Source: Halorubrum saccharovorum DSM 1137 (GTDB lineage: Archaea > Halobacteriota > Halobacteria > Halobacteriales > Haloferacaceae). Taken from it: 58,473 nt of DNA. Below, piece by piece: positions 50,366-58,473 of this stretch (the stretch's first letter is position 1; each line of letters begins with the position of its first letter). A program made the position numbers and the translations under genes. The stretch is from positions 34,740 to 93,212 of the forward strand of contig NZ_AOJE01000010.1 of the NCBI RefSeq assembly GCF_000337915.1, given 5' to 3'. Under the pieces are notes generated by a model, which was not told the origin of the DNA, searched no databases, and saw nothing but the letters and a program-made list of their open reading frames with translations.

Positions 50366-53022
50366 AGAAGTCGTGCCTCCACGGAGTCATCGGGCGTGAC
50401 GACTCCCTCGGTCGCGTCGAAGTAGTCGTCGAACCGTGCCTGTCGAGCGTCGATATGGAGGCGATCGTCTCGCTCGTCGATCGGTGAGCAGTGAGCGAAC
50501 AACTCCTCGTCGTCGCTTCCGTACATCGGCACAGAGACCTGTAGCGGTTTCAGTAGCTCCGTCTTCGCTTCGACCGTCTCCCAATCGTATTCGCGATAGG
50601 CGTCTCGGAGTTCGTCGATGTGAATTTTCTCCTCACGTGTACGCGTGACGATAACCTCGACCGACGGCGGTTCGTCGATCAGCGATAGACGTCCGAGCGT
50701 TTCGGCGTCCGCCTTCTTGATGTGCTTGAGGTACTCCGGGTTCCCGACTCCGCGCTCGTTGAGCTTCCCAAAGTAGGACTCGACGGCACTTCGCGTGACG
50801 GTGTACTCGTCCATCGGGTCCCCGTCGTACACCTCTGCCAGCGCGAGCGCAGCGATCTTCGTCAGGCTGTCGCCGCCGTAGTCGTACACGGCTGCGGATG
50901 GTGTTCGCTCTCTCCCCTCCGGCGGTTCGAGGACCCAAGTTGTTACAAGACCCGTCTCCCGGTCGAACGATCGGTTACATCGGCCCGCCGCCTGAACGAT
51001 GCTGTCAAGCGGGGCGAAGTCCCGGAACACGCGGTCGAAACTCACGTCGACTCCCGCCTCAATGAGTTGTGTCGAGACGAAGACGACCGGCAGTTCGTGT
51101 TCCGTCAGCTCGATTGCAACGTCGATGAGGTGCTTGCGGTCCACTGGCCGGTGTCGCGTTGTAAGGTGGACGAGCAGCGGCCGGTCACTATCCCATCCAT
51201 CGAGCGCTCGCTCGACGGTCAGCTCGGGCGATATGTCGGCGGGTTTCCCGCCCTCGCTCGCGAGCACACGGTCGTACACGTCGTTGACTACGAGCGGGTT
51301 GGCATGCTGCTCGACTGACTGAGTCAGCTCTCGCGCGCTGTCGATAGTGTTGCAGATCGAAAGGACGGACGCACCCTCGCTTGCGACTTCAGCTAGTCGC
51401 TGGCCGGCGCGGTCGTAGTCGAGCGGTGCCGGCTCGCCATCGAGCGCAGCCTCCACAGACGGGCCGAGCTCGAACCGGACGCGGTCGAGCCCCTCGTAGT
51501 ATCGTTCGGGATCGGGAACGAGCTCTGCTGTCTCATCGTCCTCGCTTCCGGTGAACAGCTTCGGCTGGGTGGCCGTCATGGCGATCACCGTGGCATCGTA
51601 CTCCTCAACGAGCAGGCGAGCAAGTCGCTCGACGAGCGCCCACCACCGGTGGGGAAGCGCCTGCGGTTCGTCGAGTACCACGACGCTATCGTAGAGAGAC
51701 GGCAGCTTCATCGACTGGACGTTTCCCGGTCCTGCGAGACTCTCGAACAGTTGTACGAACGTCGTCACGACCATTCCCGACCGCCAGCTCTCACCGAGAA
51801 TTGCCTCCGCGTCGGCCCGAGTGTCGTCGGGAACTTCCTCGGGCGATCCGGGAAGCGGCACGCGCGTCTCGGAGAGATGGTGGTCGACGGTCAACACGTC
51901 GCTGTCGACACGATCGACGTCGAACACGGACTCACTCTCTGTGGCCACCTGGTCGATGATGGAGGTGAACGGAAGCGCATACACGAGCCGTCCGTCTCCC
52001 GCTTTTCGGTCGAGAACGGTCAGCCCGGCATCGAGCCCGGTGAGCGTCTTCCCAAGCCCCGTCGGCAGCGTGAGCGTTGCGACGGAATCGCTCGATTCTG
52101 CGAAATCCTCCGCTCGGGAACGAACTTCTCGGCGTGCCTGTTCCCGTTTCTCATTCAACGAGCGCGTTCGATCGTCCACACCCGAGCGCTTGGCGTCCCA
52201 CTGGAGCGTCCGAACTTTCGCGTCGATCGCGGTTCGTCTCGGCGTGGGTGATCCGTATATCATCTCCGACGGCAGATCCACTTCACTCGTCAAATGACGG
52301 GCACTCGTCTTGTCCGCGAGCACGAGCGCGCTCCAGGTCTGGAGAACCCCATCGTAGAACTCTTCGGACAGTTGTTCGGATTCTTTGAAGGACAGCTTTC
52401 GACCGCCAAGCACGTGCTTGCCGATCTGCGTAAATCGGTCCTGCTCGTGGATCTCGTGTAGCCATTCACAGAACCCCTCCCACGATCCCTCACCGCCGGT
52501 CGAGCGGTCGATCAGGGCGTCGGCGACGGTGGATTCGTTCGCGTCGATGTTTGCGACCTGCTCAAAGGTATCCTCACGGAACAGTCGGTGGAGCGGCCCC
52601 TCGTCGCGCTCGGCGGTTGCCTTGCGGACGTAGTCAGCTGTGTCCGGGAGTTGGCCGTGGTGTCTCGCGACTGTAAGAAAGCCGACCAGCGGATCGTCGC
52701 TCTCGAACCCGGCCGCGTCGAGCACGTAGTATGCCACGAGCGCACCGAGCGGCGCGTGGTGGGACGGCCCACCTATCTCACGGCTGTCATCGTCCGCGTG
52801 TAGGTGCTTCTGGAACCACGTGGTGAGCTTTCCAATGTCATGGATCCATGCTATCCGCTGACCGATGTCGACGACAGCGCTGCCGGCTACAGTCGTCGCT
52901 CTCTCTGGGACGAACGTCTCGATCCGCTCTGCGACATCTGCGAGGTGGACGTCCAGTGGCACGTCGACGCCGTCACGCTCGCGAAAGTGTGACGGTGGTG
53001 CGTCGATGTCGAATCCGTTCAA
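50362..53022 (-). CDS. cas3: Cas3 helicase-nuclease (HD domain fused)
   Basis: 886 aa. The HD nuclease domain has His61-Asp62 (AWIHDIGKLTTWFQKHL) and further His at 88-89 and 121-122. The SF2 helicase has Walker A LPTGLGKT (319-326), the DExH-box variant DEPQALPHRW (451-460), and VFVSTQLIEAGVDVSFDRVF and DSIVQAAGRCNR in the C-terminal lobe. It is recruited by Cascade and degrades the non-target strand. It is complete with no frameshift. Confidence 0.96.
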   Translation of the reverse strand: MNGFDIDAPPSHFRERDGVDVPLDVHLADVAERIETFVPERATTVAGSAVVDIGQRIAWIHDIGKLTTWFQKHLHADDDSREIGGPSHHAPLGALVAYYVLDAAGFESDDPLVGFLTVARHHGQLPDTADYVRKATAERDEGPLHRLFREDTFEQVANIDANESTVADALIDRSTGGEGSWEGFCEWLHEIHEQDRFTQIGKHVLGGRKLSFKESEQLSEEFYDGVLQTWSALVLADKTSARHLTSEVDLPSEMIYGSPTPRRTAIDAKVRTLQWDAKRSGVDDRTRSLNEKREQARREVRSRAEDFAESSDSVATLTLPTGLGKTLTGLDAGLTVLDRKAGDGRLVYALPFTSIIDQVATESESVFDVDRVDSDVLTVDHHLSETRVPLPGSPEEVPDDTRADAEAILGESWRSGMVVTTFVQLFESLAGPGNVQSMKLPSLYDSVVVLDEPQALPHRWWALVERLARLLVEEYDATVIAMTATQPKLFTGSEDDETAELVPDPERYYEGLDRVRFELGPSVEAALDGEPAPLDYDRAGQRLAEVASEGASVLSICNTIDSARELTQSVEQHANPLVVNDVYDRVLASEGGKPADISPELTVERALDGWDSDRPLLVHLTTRHRPVDRKHLIDVAIELTEHELPVVFVSTQLIEAGVDVSFDRVFRDFAPLDSIVQAAGRCNRSFDRETGLVTTWVLEPPEGRERTPSAAVYDYGGDSLTKIAALALAEVYDGDPMDEYTVTRSAVESYFGKLNERGVGNPEYLKHIKKADAETLGRLSLIDEPPSVEVIVTRTREEKIHIDELRDAYREYDWETVEAKTELLKPLQVSVPMYGSDDEELFAHCSPIDERDDRLHIDARQARFDDYFDATEGVVTPDDSVEARLL

Positions 53023-53813
53023 CTGAACATCACCCGCCGTCCATCCACACGTGAGGTCTCGACGTCGTGGACGTGGACCGGCTCCGCGTCCGGCGAGTAG
53101 GCCAGCGAGAGGAACTTCGTCGTCGTGCGCCCGCCAGCGTCGGCCGCCATAAACCCCGGCGACCGCTCCACACGAACAGGATTTCCGGGGGCGAGTTCGA
53201 CATCGTCGATCGCCTCAACGACGACCGAGTCGATGTCCGTATCCTCTGCCTCACATGATTCGGCCTCGAACGTTCCGAGGTACTCCACCTCGGCGAGATG
53301 CTCCGACAGGCCGAGGCTCGGCGGGTAGTGGCTCGTCCCCTCCTCTAGGCGCGTCCGAAGATCCCCGAACAGCTCGGAGTCGTCGAGCTGGACATCGATT
53401 CGATATGCGGGATCAACGAGTACCTCATAGTTGTGTTGCTGGCGTAATTCGGTTGAGTCCGGCATCGAGATTCGCGCGTGGCCGCGAGACGGTACCCTCT
53501 TCATGTCCTCTTTCGCCGTCGACAGCGTGTTCTGTGGGAGGTTCATCGTGCGCAGTTCCTCGGTCGGTTGAACGGCGATCCCGGAGCGTTCGGAAGCGAA
53601 GGCATCGTAGTAGCTGTCCCTATCGAGCCCGAGGATCGCGGCGATGATCCCGGCAATCGTCGTCCGGGGAGGGATTCGGTACGTCTGTTTGACGATGTTC
53701 CCCTCGACCCGCCGGAAGTGTCCCCACTGGCCACGGAGTTCGAACGAGAGACACTCAGCTGACTCGGTGCCGAAGTTGTCGTCGTCCCAGTCGCCGAGCG
53801 AGTGCTGGGTCAT
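53019..53813 (-). CDS. cas5: Cas5 (type I-B)
   Basis: 264 aa. The N-terminal CLSFELRGQWGHFRRVEGNI and IPPRTTIAGIIAAILGLDRD are the Cas5 RAMP motifs. Cas5 caps the 5' handle of crRNA in Cascade. Its start shares one base with the cas7 stop. Confidence 0.93.
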   Translation of the reverse strand: MTQHSLGDWDDDNFGTESAECLSFELRGQWGHFRRVEGNIVKQTYRIPPRTTIAGIIAAILGLDRDSYYDAFASERSGIAVQPTEELRTMNLPQNTLSTAKEDMKRVPSRGHARISMPDSTELRQQHNYEVLVDPAYRIDVQLDDSELFGDLRTRLEEGTSHYPPSLGLSEHLAEVEYLGTFEAESCEAEDTDIDSVVVEAIDDVELAPGNPVRVERSPGFMAADAGGRTTTKFLSLAYSPDAEPVHVHDVETSRVDGRRVMFS

Positions 53814-54943
53814 CAGTCGTCCGCGCTCGGCATCGTCTCGGCGGCCTCGTCATACACGTCGACCACGCTGACGGCGTCATCGCCGACTACGTCACGAAGG
53901 ACATCGTGGAGCCCGTGGTCGCCGACCTCGGCGCCGGCAGCGAGACGCTCACCGTCGACGGCCACGTCCAGCACGTCGCTCGTCGCGACGCGAACGCGCT
54001 CGATGCGGTCAGCGTGTCGGCCGAGCCGCTCGACGAGGTCGGTCAGATCGACCGTGAGGTCCCGAACGTTTCGGATCTCGTCGACCGGCTCCGATGTCGA
54101 CTCGTCGACCGCGAGATCGCGAGTGAGCCCGCCGATGTGGAACCCTTCGTCGGCATACTCGACGCGGAGGTAGAGTCGAGGCTCCTGTCCCACCTTACTC
54201 CGGCTAATCGTCTGGTTCTTAATCGCTCGCCAGCAGAGTGTGTCGAGGCGCTCGACATCCGCAGGCGTCAGCTTCGTATCGTCCGAGCCATGCTCATCGA
54301 CGAGTCCGTGAAACGCGATAAAGCCGTACTGGATCCGGTGGTCGTCAAGGTCGAACCCACCTTGCTCCTTATCGGCGCCAGTCGCGATAACGCTCGTCAG
54401 GCTGTTATACTCCTCGTTCTCGGTAACCGAATGGATCGTTTTCCCCGGAGAGAACTGTACGGGCCCCGTGAAGTGGTCCGGGAGGTAGTCCTCGAATCCC
54501 TCGTAGTTTCCCTGCATGTCCATACTCATCGTCGCCCCGAAGTAACGCACGTCGGCGGCGTCGTCGAGGAAGGTACCAAATACCTCCTCACGGAGCTCGG
54601 CCGCCTCCTCCTCGTCGAGATCGTCGAGGTCCCACTCATCCGGATCGAGTGACTTGAGACAGTTTTCCAGAAGCTCCCATCGCTGGGCTTGGTTGCCACC
54701 CTCTCCCTTGACGTTCCGGACATAGACGCCGTGGCCGTCGGCGTCGAGTTGGTCACGGAGATAGCGTTTCAGCCGCACGTCCGTGACGATAGCCTGCTCC
54801 GTCCGGGGGTCAATCCGGGGGCGGTTCGCCCCGCTTAGTGGATTCCCGTTCGGATTGGCGTCGACCGCGTCGTAACAGAAAACGATCTCCGAACGATTCT
54901 CCACGGGCTCGTACTCGTCGTCAGCGTAGGCGTGTTCACTCAT
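53813..54943 (-). CDS. cas7: Cas7 (Csh2) backbone subunit
   Basis: 376 aa. RSEIVFCYDAVDANPNGNPL near the N-terminus and TEQAIVTDVRLKRYLRDQL are the Csh2 signature. Multiple copies form the Cascade backbone along the spacer. It overlaps the cas8b stop by 8 nt. Confidence 0.94.
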   Translation of the reverse strand: MSEHAYADDEYEPVENRSEIVFCYDAVDANPNGNPLSGANRPRIDPRTEQAIVTDVRLKRYLRDQLDADGHGVYVRNVKGEGGNQAQRWELLENCLKSLDPDEWDLDDLDEEEAAELREEVFGTFLDDAADVRYFGATMSMDMQGNYEGFEDYLPDHFTGPVQFSPGKTIHSVTENEEYNSLTSVIATGADKEQGGFDLDDHRIQYGFIAFHGLVDEHGSDDTKLTPADVERLDTLCWRAIKNQTISRSKVGQEPRLYLRVEYADEGFHIGGLTRDLAVDESTSEPVDEIRNVRDLTVDLTDLVERLGRHADRIERVRVATSDVLDVAVDGERLAAGAEVGDHGLHDVLRDVVGDDAVSVVDVYDEAAETMPSADD

Positions 54944-57089
54944 TGGTGTCGGGGATTGCGTCGTCGTCAGTCTGTTCGTCGGCCTCCTCGTCCGAGATCC
55001 AATTGTTCATGCCGTAGGCGACGCCGAGCGCGTAGTAGTAGCGCAGTTCGCTCGTGTCGATGTCCCAGCCGCCGTCGCGCTCCGCGCGCGGGAGCGTCTC
55101 GACGAGCTTGTCGACGACCTCGGCATACATCGTCGAGGACATCCGGTTTTCGCGTGAGTAAACGACGTTCTTGTCGAGGACATCGCTCGCGAGCCGCTCT
55201 ATCTTCGAGCCGGTGACGGATTTGATCGAGTACTGGTCGACGAGCGTCGTCGACCGGTTCTCCGAGGACTGCTGGTAGCTGGAGACCTGTCCGACGAGTA
55301 CGCCGAGCAGGAATCCTCCGCGCCGCTGCGGGTTCTCGGTCGCAAGCGCCGGCGTGTCATCGAGGAACTGTTCGAGTTTCTGTGCGCGTTTGACGGCTTT
55401 CGATCCGCCGTCGGTTCGAGCGCGTTGTGTCGTGTCGAGTTGCATCTGGGATGTTGCGTACTCCGCCGGTTTCGTCAGCGATTCGTCCTCGCCCGTCAGC
55501 AGACCTGCCGCCGCGAACGCACACAGCTGTGCGTGCTGCATGGCGACAAACATCGACGGGAAGCCCTCATCATCCTCGTCGCTCTCCTCGATCAGACGGT
55601 CGGCATACTCCTCGAGCACGCGCTCAACGGGGATCGATCCTCCGGAGAGTGACGCGACCAGCGCTTGAATGCGGAGGTCGTCCGCGGACACCGTGTCGTC
55701 GTCATCCGGCGTCGCGAACGTCGACTGGAAGTAGGTACCGCCGGCTATCAAACCGAGCATCGTCTCCACATCTGTACGCAGCAACGACCACTCCTCGTGT
55801 ACAGGTAGCGCGGGTCGAACGTCTGGGTTCGGGAGGTCCGCAGTGTCGTCGAAGGCCCAACTGGAGAGTATCGCACAGTGTTCGCGGGCGAGCTCGACTG
55901 GGTGCATCAGCGAGGCGTTCATCTCATCGCCGAACACGTCGTACCGTTTGGTTTGGTGTTGAAGCACAGCGGCGACGTAGAACTGAAGTCGGTCGCCATC
56001 AGGATCGTCCCACTCCTGAGGGTTGTAGTCGCTGTACATCTGCTCAACAGGAGTCAGATCCTCTTCGTCCGCCACCTTGTACAGCGCAGTGTACAGCTCC
56101 CGCGCGTCTCCGGGTGTCGGCTGCCCGAAGAAGTACGGCAGGTAGTAGACGTTCGATTCCAGTGTGTAGTACGAGCAGACGTCGATGAACGTCGAAGCGT
56201 TCATCAGCGTGACGGCGACGTCCTCCGAGACGGGGTGCGATCGCCACGCCTCGTCGGGGTCGAGTCCAGGAAACTTCTCAAGCTGCTTGCCGAGGAAGTA
56301 GTTTAGCGGGTCCTCAGCAGTTCCGACGGTCGGTCCGTCCTGCCCCGTGACGAGGTCCGTCGCTTGGCCGATGGAGTTCGTCGCGGCGTTCTTCGAGACA
56401 AGCTTCGAGCGCTTGCGCGTACGCATCGCCTCGTTGAACACCGTAGTCCCGCACGCACCCGGTAGCTCGTAATCTCTGTCGGGTTCGAGCTTGACCGCGA
56501 CGGTCGTCAGTGCCGTCGTCGATCCCTCAAGCTGTCTTTTGACGGCGTCAACGATAGTTTCCTTAACACCGTCCCGATCGCCCAGTTCGGCGAGCTCCTC
56601 GACGATCCAGCCGTCTTCGTGCTCGGCGGCGGCCTTTTGGATTACCTCGTCGGCTGCCCAGTAAGTAAGCCGCTGGTAGAGGTACTCGGCCACCTTCTCC
56701 GGTTCCTTGCCCGCACCGGTGCGGTGTGTAATACTGTGGTCGAACCCCCGTGCCGCGTCGTACCACGCGTGTGCGACCGCTTCCACGTCCTCACGCGAGT
56801 AGCTCTGGAATTCGACCGGGTGCTTCGGGTCGAGTTTCGGGTCGTCACCCGTGAGGTCGACACGGAGGATTGCTAGGCTCTCCGGCTCGCCGAACAGGTC
56901 CGTCGACTTCTCTGGCGTGAGGTACGGCGCGAACTCGCCGCCACCGGCGGTCGCGAGCGTGTAGAGCCGGCCGTAGAGGTACTGGAGGTCGCGTAGCGAA
57001 GCGATCGGGCGATCGGGGAGCTCGGCGGCGAGGTTCTCGTCGTCACTGTACGTCTTCCTGAACTCCGCCGGTTTCGGAAGGAGGCTCAT
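54936..57089 (-). CDS. cas8b: Cas8b (Csh1) large subunit
   Basis: 717 aa from ATG 57089 (MSLLPKPAEFRKTYSDDENL), whose ATGA overlaps the cas6 stop. It is the large, poorly conserved Cascade subunit that reads the PAM and recruits Cas3. Residues ~250-300 contain a putative Csh1 core (LPGACGTTVFNEAMRTRKRS). The position between cas6 and cas7 is the usual one for haloarchaeal I-B loci. Confidence 0.93.
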   Translation of the reverse strand: MSLLPKPAEFRKTYSDDENLAAELPDRPIASLRDLQYLYGRLYTLATAGGGEFAPYLTPEKSTDLFGEPESLAILRVDLTGDDPKLDPKHPVEFQSYSREDVEAVAHAWYDAARGFDHSITHRTGAGKEPEKVAEYLYQRLTYWAADEVIQKAAAEHEDGWIVEELAELGDRDGVKETIVDAVKRQLEGSTTALTTVAVKLEPDRDYELPGACGTTVFNEAMRTRKRSKLVSKNAATNSIGQATDLVTGQDGPTVGTAEDPLNYFLGKQLEKFPGLDPDEAWRSHPVSEDVAVTLMNASTFIDVCSYYTLESNVYYLPYFFGQPTPGDARELYTALYKVADEEDLTPVEQMYSDYNPQEWDDPDGDRLQFYVAAVLQHQTKRYDVFGDEMNASLMHPVELAREHCAILSSWAFDDTADLPNPDVRPALPVHEEWSLLRTDVETMLGLIAGGTYFQSTFATPDDDDTVSADDLRIQALVASLSGGSIPVERVLEEYADRLIEESDEDDEGFPSMFVAMQHAQLCAFAAAGLLTGEDESLTKPAEYATSQMQLDTTQRARTDGGSKAVKRAQKLEQFLDDTPALATENPQRRGGFLLGVLVGQVSSYQQSSENRSTTLVDQYSIKSVTGSKIERLASDVLDKNVVYSRENRMSSTMYAEVVDKLVETLPRAERDGGWDIDTSELRYYYALGVAYGMNNWISDEEADEQTDDDAIPDTNE

Positions 57090-57898
57090 CCGCTGTGTTC
57101 CTCCGGAGCCGGCTCGCCGAACGGGCTTCGCTTCTCGGCGACGTTCAGGAAGCCGAGCCCAAGCCCATTCCGCTCGCCGAGCCCGCACGAGAGCGCGAGG
57201 TTGAGATGACGACGGTGGTGGTCGTCGCGAACCGTGTAGGGAAGTCGCCACTTGCTAAGGACGTACGTCATCGTCTGCCCCTGTGTCACCTCGACTGGTA
57301 CTGCGAACGTCTTGATCAACTCGTAGCCGTCGAAGAGCTCTCCCGGTCGGTCGCTTGGCCCCGGTAGATGGTCGGGTGCGTGTCGCCCGTGTTTGGCGTC
57401 GAGATTGGACTCGATCTGCGTTCGGAGTGGCTCCATACCGAATTCGGGTTGCCAGAAGGTCGCCGTGTCACCGCCGGGATGGTCGATGCCGTACTCCTCA
57501 CATCGCCACGGAGGGATCCGAATGAGCAGTCCGGTACCGCTCTCGAGGACACCGGTGCTTCCGGGCTCACCGACGTTGGGCTCGATCACCGAGAGGTCAT
57601 CAACCGTGAAAGGCATTTGACCGATATTGAGTTCGGGCTCCTGCTGGAGATTCTGAGCCACGTGCGTGAGCAGTTCCTCGTCCGGTGAGGCGACGAGCAG
57701 CGTTCGCTCGTCGCCTTCCGACATATCTCGGGGTGGAAATGGGTTCGAGAACGTGAATCCCGGCGGCTCGTTCGTGTCGTGGGGGGCCTCGTACTCCGTT
57801 CCGTCGAGGGCGCGCCACACCCGTCCGCGGAGCTTGTGGTGGTACGTGTTATCGTACGCGGTGTCTGCCCGTGCCGACAGCCGCGCTACGACGCGCAT
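57086..57898 (-). CDS. cas6: Cas6 pre-crRNA endonuclease
   Basis: 270 aa, first gene of the operon. MRVVARLSARADTAYDNTYH leads into candidate catalytic His at 20, 21 and 40, and the C-terminal Gly-rich loop CGLGERNGLGLGFLNVAEKR is the RAMP signature of Cas6. It cleaves pre-crRNA within the repeat to leave an 8-nt GTTGAAGC handle. Confidence 0.95.
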   Translation of the reverse strand: MRVVARLSARADTAYDNTYHHKLRGRVWRALDGTEYEAPHDTNEPPGFTFSNPFPPRDMSEGDERTLLVASPDEELLTHVAQNLQQEPELNIGQMPFTVDDLSVIEPNVGEPGSTGVLESGTGLLIRIPPWRCEEYGIDHPGGDTATFWQPEFGMEPLRTQIESNLDAKHGRHAPDHLPGPSDRPGELFDGYELIKTFAVPVEVTQGQTMTYVLSKWRLPYTVRDDHHRRHLNLALSCGLGERNGLGLGFLNVAEKRSPFGEPAPEEHSG

Positions 57899-57900
57899 CG

Positions 57901-57940
57901 ATTGATCCTTCGTTCAATATGTGTTTGAATCATCAATAAG
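57901..57940 (-). promoter_or_regulatory. Promoter/operator of the cas operon
   Basis: Upstream of cas6 a TATA-like CTTATTG (57934-57940) overlaps nested inverted repeats: ATTGAT (57901-57906) with ATCAAT (57932-57937), and TTCAA (57913-57917) with TTGAA (57925-57929). A dimeric repressor could bind here. The remaining stretch to 58236 holds another AT-rich block (GTTAATATATTTTC near 57967) and no credible gene. Confidence 0.45.
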
Positions 57941-58236
57941 TTGCATATTGTGCCGACTATAGCTTGGTTAATATATTTTCCCCCATAGATAGTTCATTTG
58001 AGATTCAGATCGATATGACGGATCGAAATCGACCCGGAGCGCTCGCTGTCGAAGCGCCCTGTTCCCGTGACCGTCGACGTCGCGTCGGGTGAGATATCGC
58101 GCTGATCGACAGGAACGTCCGAGTTCATGCCGGTAGTGACACCTACGCCTCGAATATCCACCCGGCGATCGGCGAACGAGTGGCTCGGCCTCTTGGGGGA
58201 ATCCCGCGAGCGTCGTCGACCCCCTGGGGGTTTGGG

Positions 58237-58310
58237 GGCTATTGAAGGTCGACAGAAAAATTTGTGTGTGAGCCCCCAATAGACCGCCTGTGGTGCGCAA
58301 AGCAGCCACC
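58237..58310 (+). promoter_or_regulatory. Leader of CRISPR array 2
   Basis: This reads GGCTATTGAAGGTCGACAG, TTGTGTGTGAG, TAGACCG, TGGTGC and CAGCCACC directly before the first repeat, homologous to the array 1 leader. A 7-bp inverted repeat (GGGGGCT at 58234-58240 with AGCCCCC at 58271-58277) could form a hairpin here and is absent from leader 1. Confidence 0.85.
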
Positions 58311-58473
58311 CTTTCAGACGAACCCTTGTGGGGTTGAAGCGAGCGCTCGGTGGACGGCTCGGCGGGAGTAGCGCACTTTCAGACGAACCCTTGTGGGGTT
58401 GAAGCGCCCTCGCGGGTAAAGCACGTCTGGAACGACGTAACGACTTTCAGACGAACCCTTGTGGGGTTGAAGC
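58311..58473 (+). CRISPR. CRISPR array 2 (type I-B), start only
   Basis: Three identical 30-bp repeats at 58311, 58376 and 58444 begin CTTTCAGACG and end GTTGAAGC, with spacers of 35 and 38 bp. The array continues past the window edge. It uses the same repeat as array 1 in the opposite orientation, so both can be served by the one cas operon between them. Confidence 0.97.

Noticed and set aside
57086-57089. A CreTA-like RNA toxin-antitoxin module in the cas operon
   Set aside because: In loci with CreTA there is an intergenic gap between cas6 and cas8; here the genes overlap by 4 nt. No repeat-like guide with a toxin ORF was seen elsewhere in the locus.
57086-57898. Spacers in the arrays matching genes in the window (self-targeting)
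   Set aside because: Reading the spacers against the window by eye gave no long match; a proper search is needed, so no claim is made.
57968-58309. A 113-aa minus-strand ORF over the array 2 leader
   Set aside because: It overlaps the conserved leader, is Arg/Ser-rich without acidic bias, and has no recognisable domain.

Overview
The window looks like chromosome from a haloarchaeon, most likely Halorubrum or a near relative. It is GC-rich, its proteins are strongly acidic (Asp/Glu-rich), and it carries archaeal genes (FEN-1, XPB/Rad25, eIF-5A, TrmY, a PGF-CTERM surface protein). Many genes have a TATA-like box about 25 nt before the start codon, which indicates leaderless transcripts. The genus is inferred from gene content and the CRISPR repeat; no marker gene was compared.

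Positions 1-18,300 are core chromosome. They hold a partial DoxX gene, a J-domain/2Fe-2S ferredoxin fusion, FEN-1, the glycine cleavage genes gcvH-gcvPA-gcvPB (no gcvT here), a Bat-type HTH regulator, threonine synthase, cupins, 6-phosphogluconate dehydrogenase, a Vms1-like peptidyl-tRNA hydrolase, a surface metalloprotease, a rhodanese, an alpha/beta hydrolase, a sulfatase-like protein coupled to a GtrA protein, and a TVP38/DedA membrane protein.

Positions 18,411-25,498 are a decayed ~7-kb genomic island inserted into the 3' end of a tRNA-Pro(CGG) gene. A 24-bp direct repeat with one mismatch bounds it. It holds two different integrase C-terminal remnants, a type IIG restriction-modification fragment, a Tat-exported amidase, two tandem PD-(D/E)XK-like nucleases, a TumE-type toxin with its HTH antitoxin, a zinc-ribbon protein, an O-methyltransferase and an orphan ORF. 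It reads as a graveyard of defence and mobility genes.

Positions 25,486-45,066 return to core genes: tRNA-Pro, a CHY zinc finger protein, TrmY, a 47-aa zinc finger protein, PyrF, a methyltransferase pair, an M14 carboxypeptidase, an AI-2E-family permease, an aminotransferase, eIF-5A next to an agmatinase-family gene, an amidohydrolase, two universal stress proteins, a PiT phosphate transporter, an esterase, Rad25, uridine kinase, a CBS protein, a GNAT acetyltransferase and tRNA-Thr(TGT).

Positions 45,067-58,473 are accessory. After tRNA-Thr come a large zinc-finger/HTH protein of unknown function, a hairpin-rich non-coding stretch, and a complete type I-B CRISPR-Cas locus (cas6-cas8b-cas7-cas5-cas3-cas4-cas1-cas2, all on the minus strand, nearly every junction overlapping). 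Two arrays with the same 30-bp repeat flank the cas operon and point outwards. Their ~74-nt leaders are homologous, and fossil repeats mark the old end of the first array.

The least expected signal is a pair of intergenic copies (9,743-9,949 and 42,383-42,606) of one dispersed element. Its conserved blocks are interrupted by hairpins whose stems differ in sequence yet stay perfectly paired in both copies. This suggests an undescribed structured RNA or mobile palindromic element.
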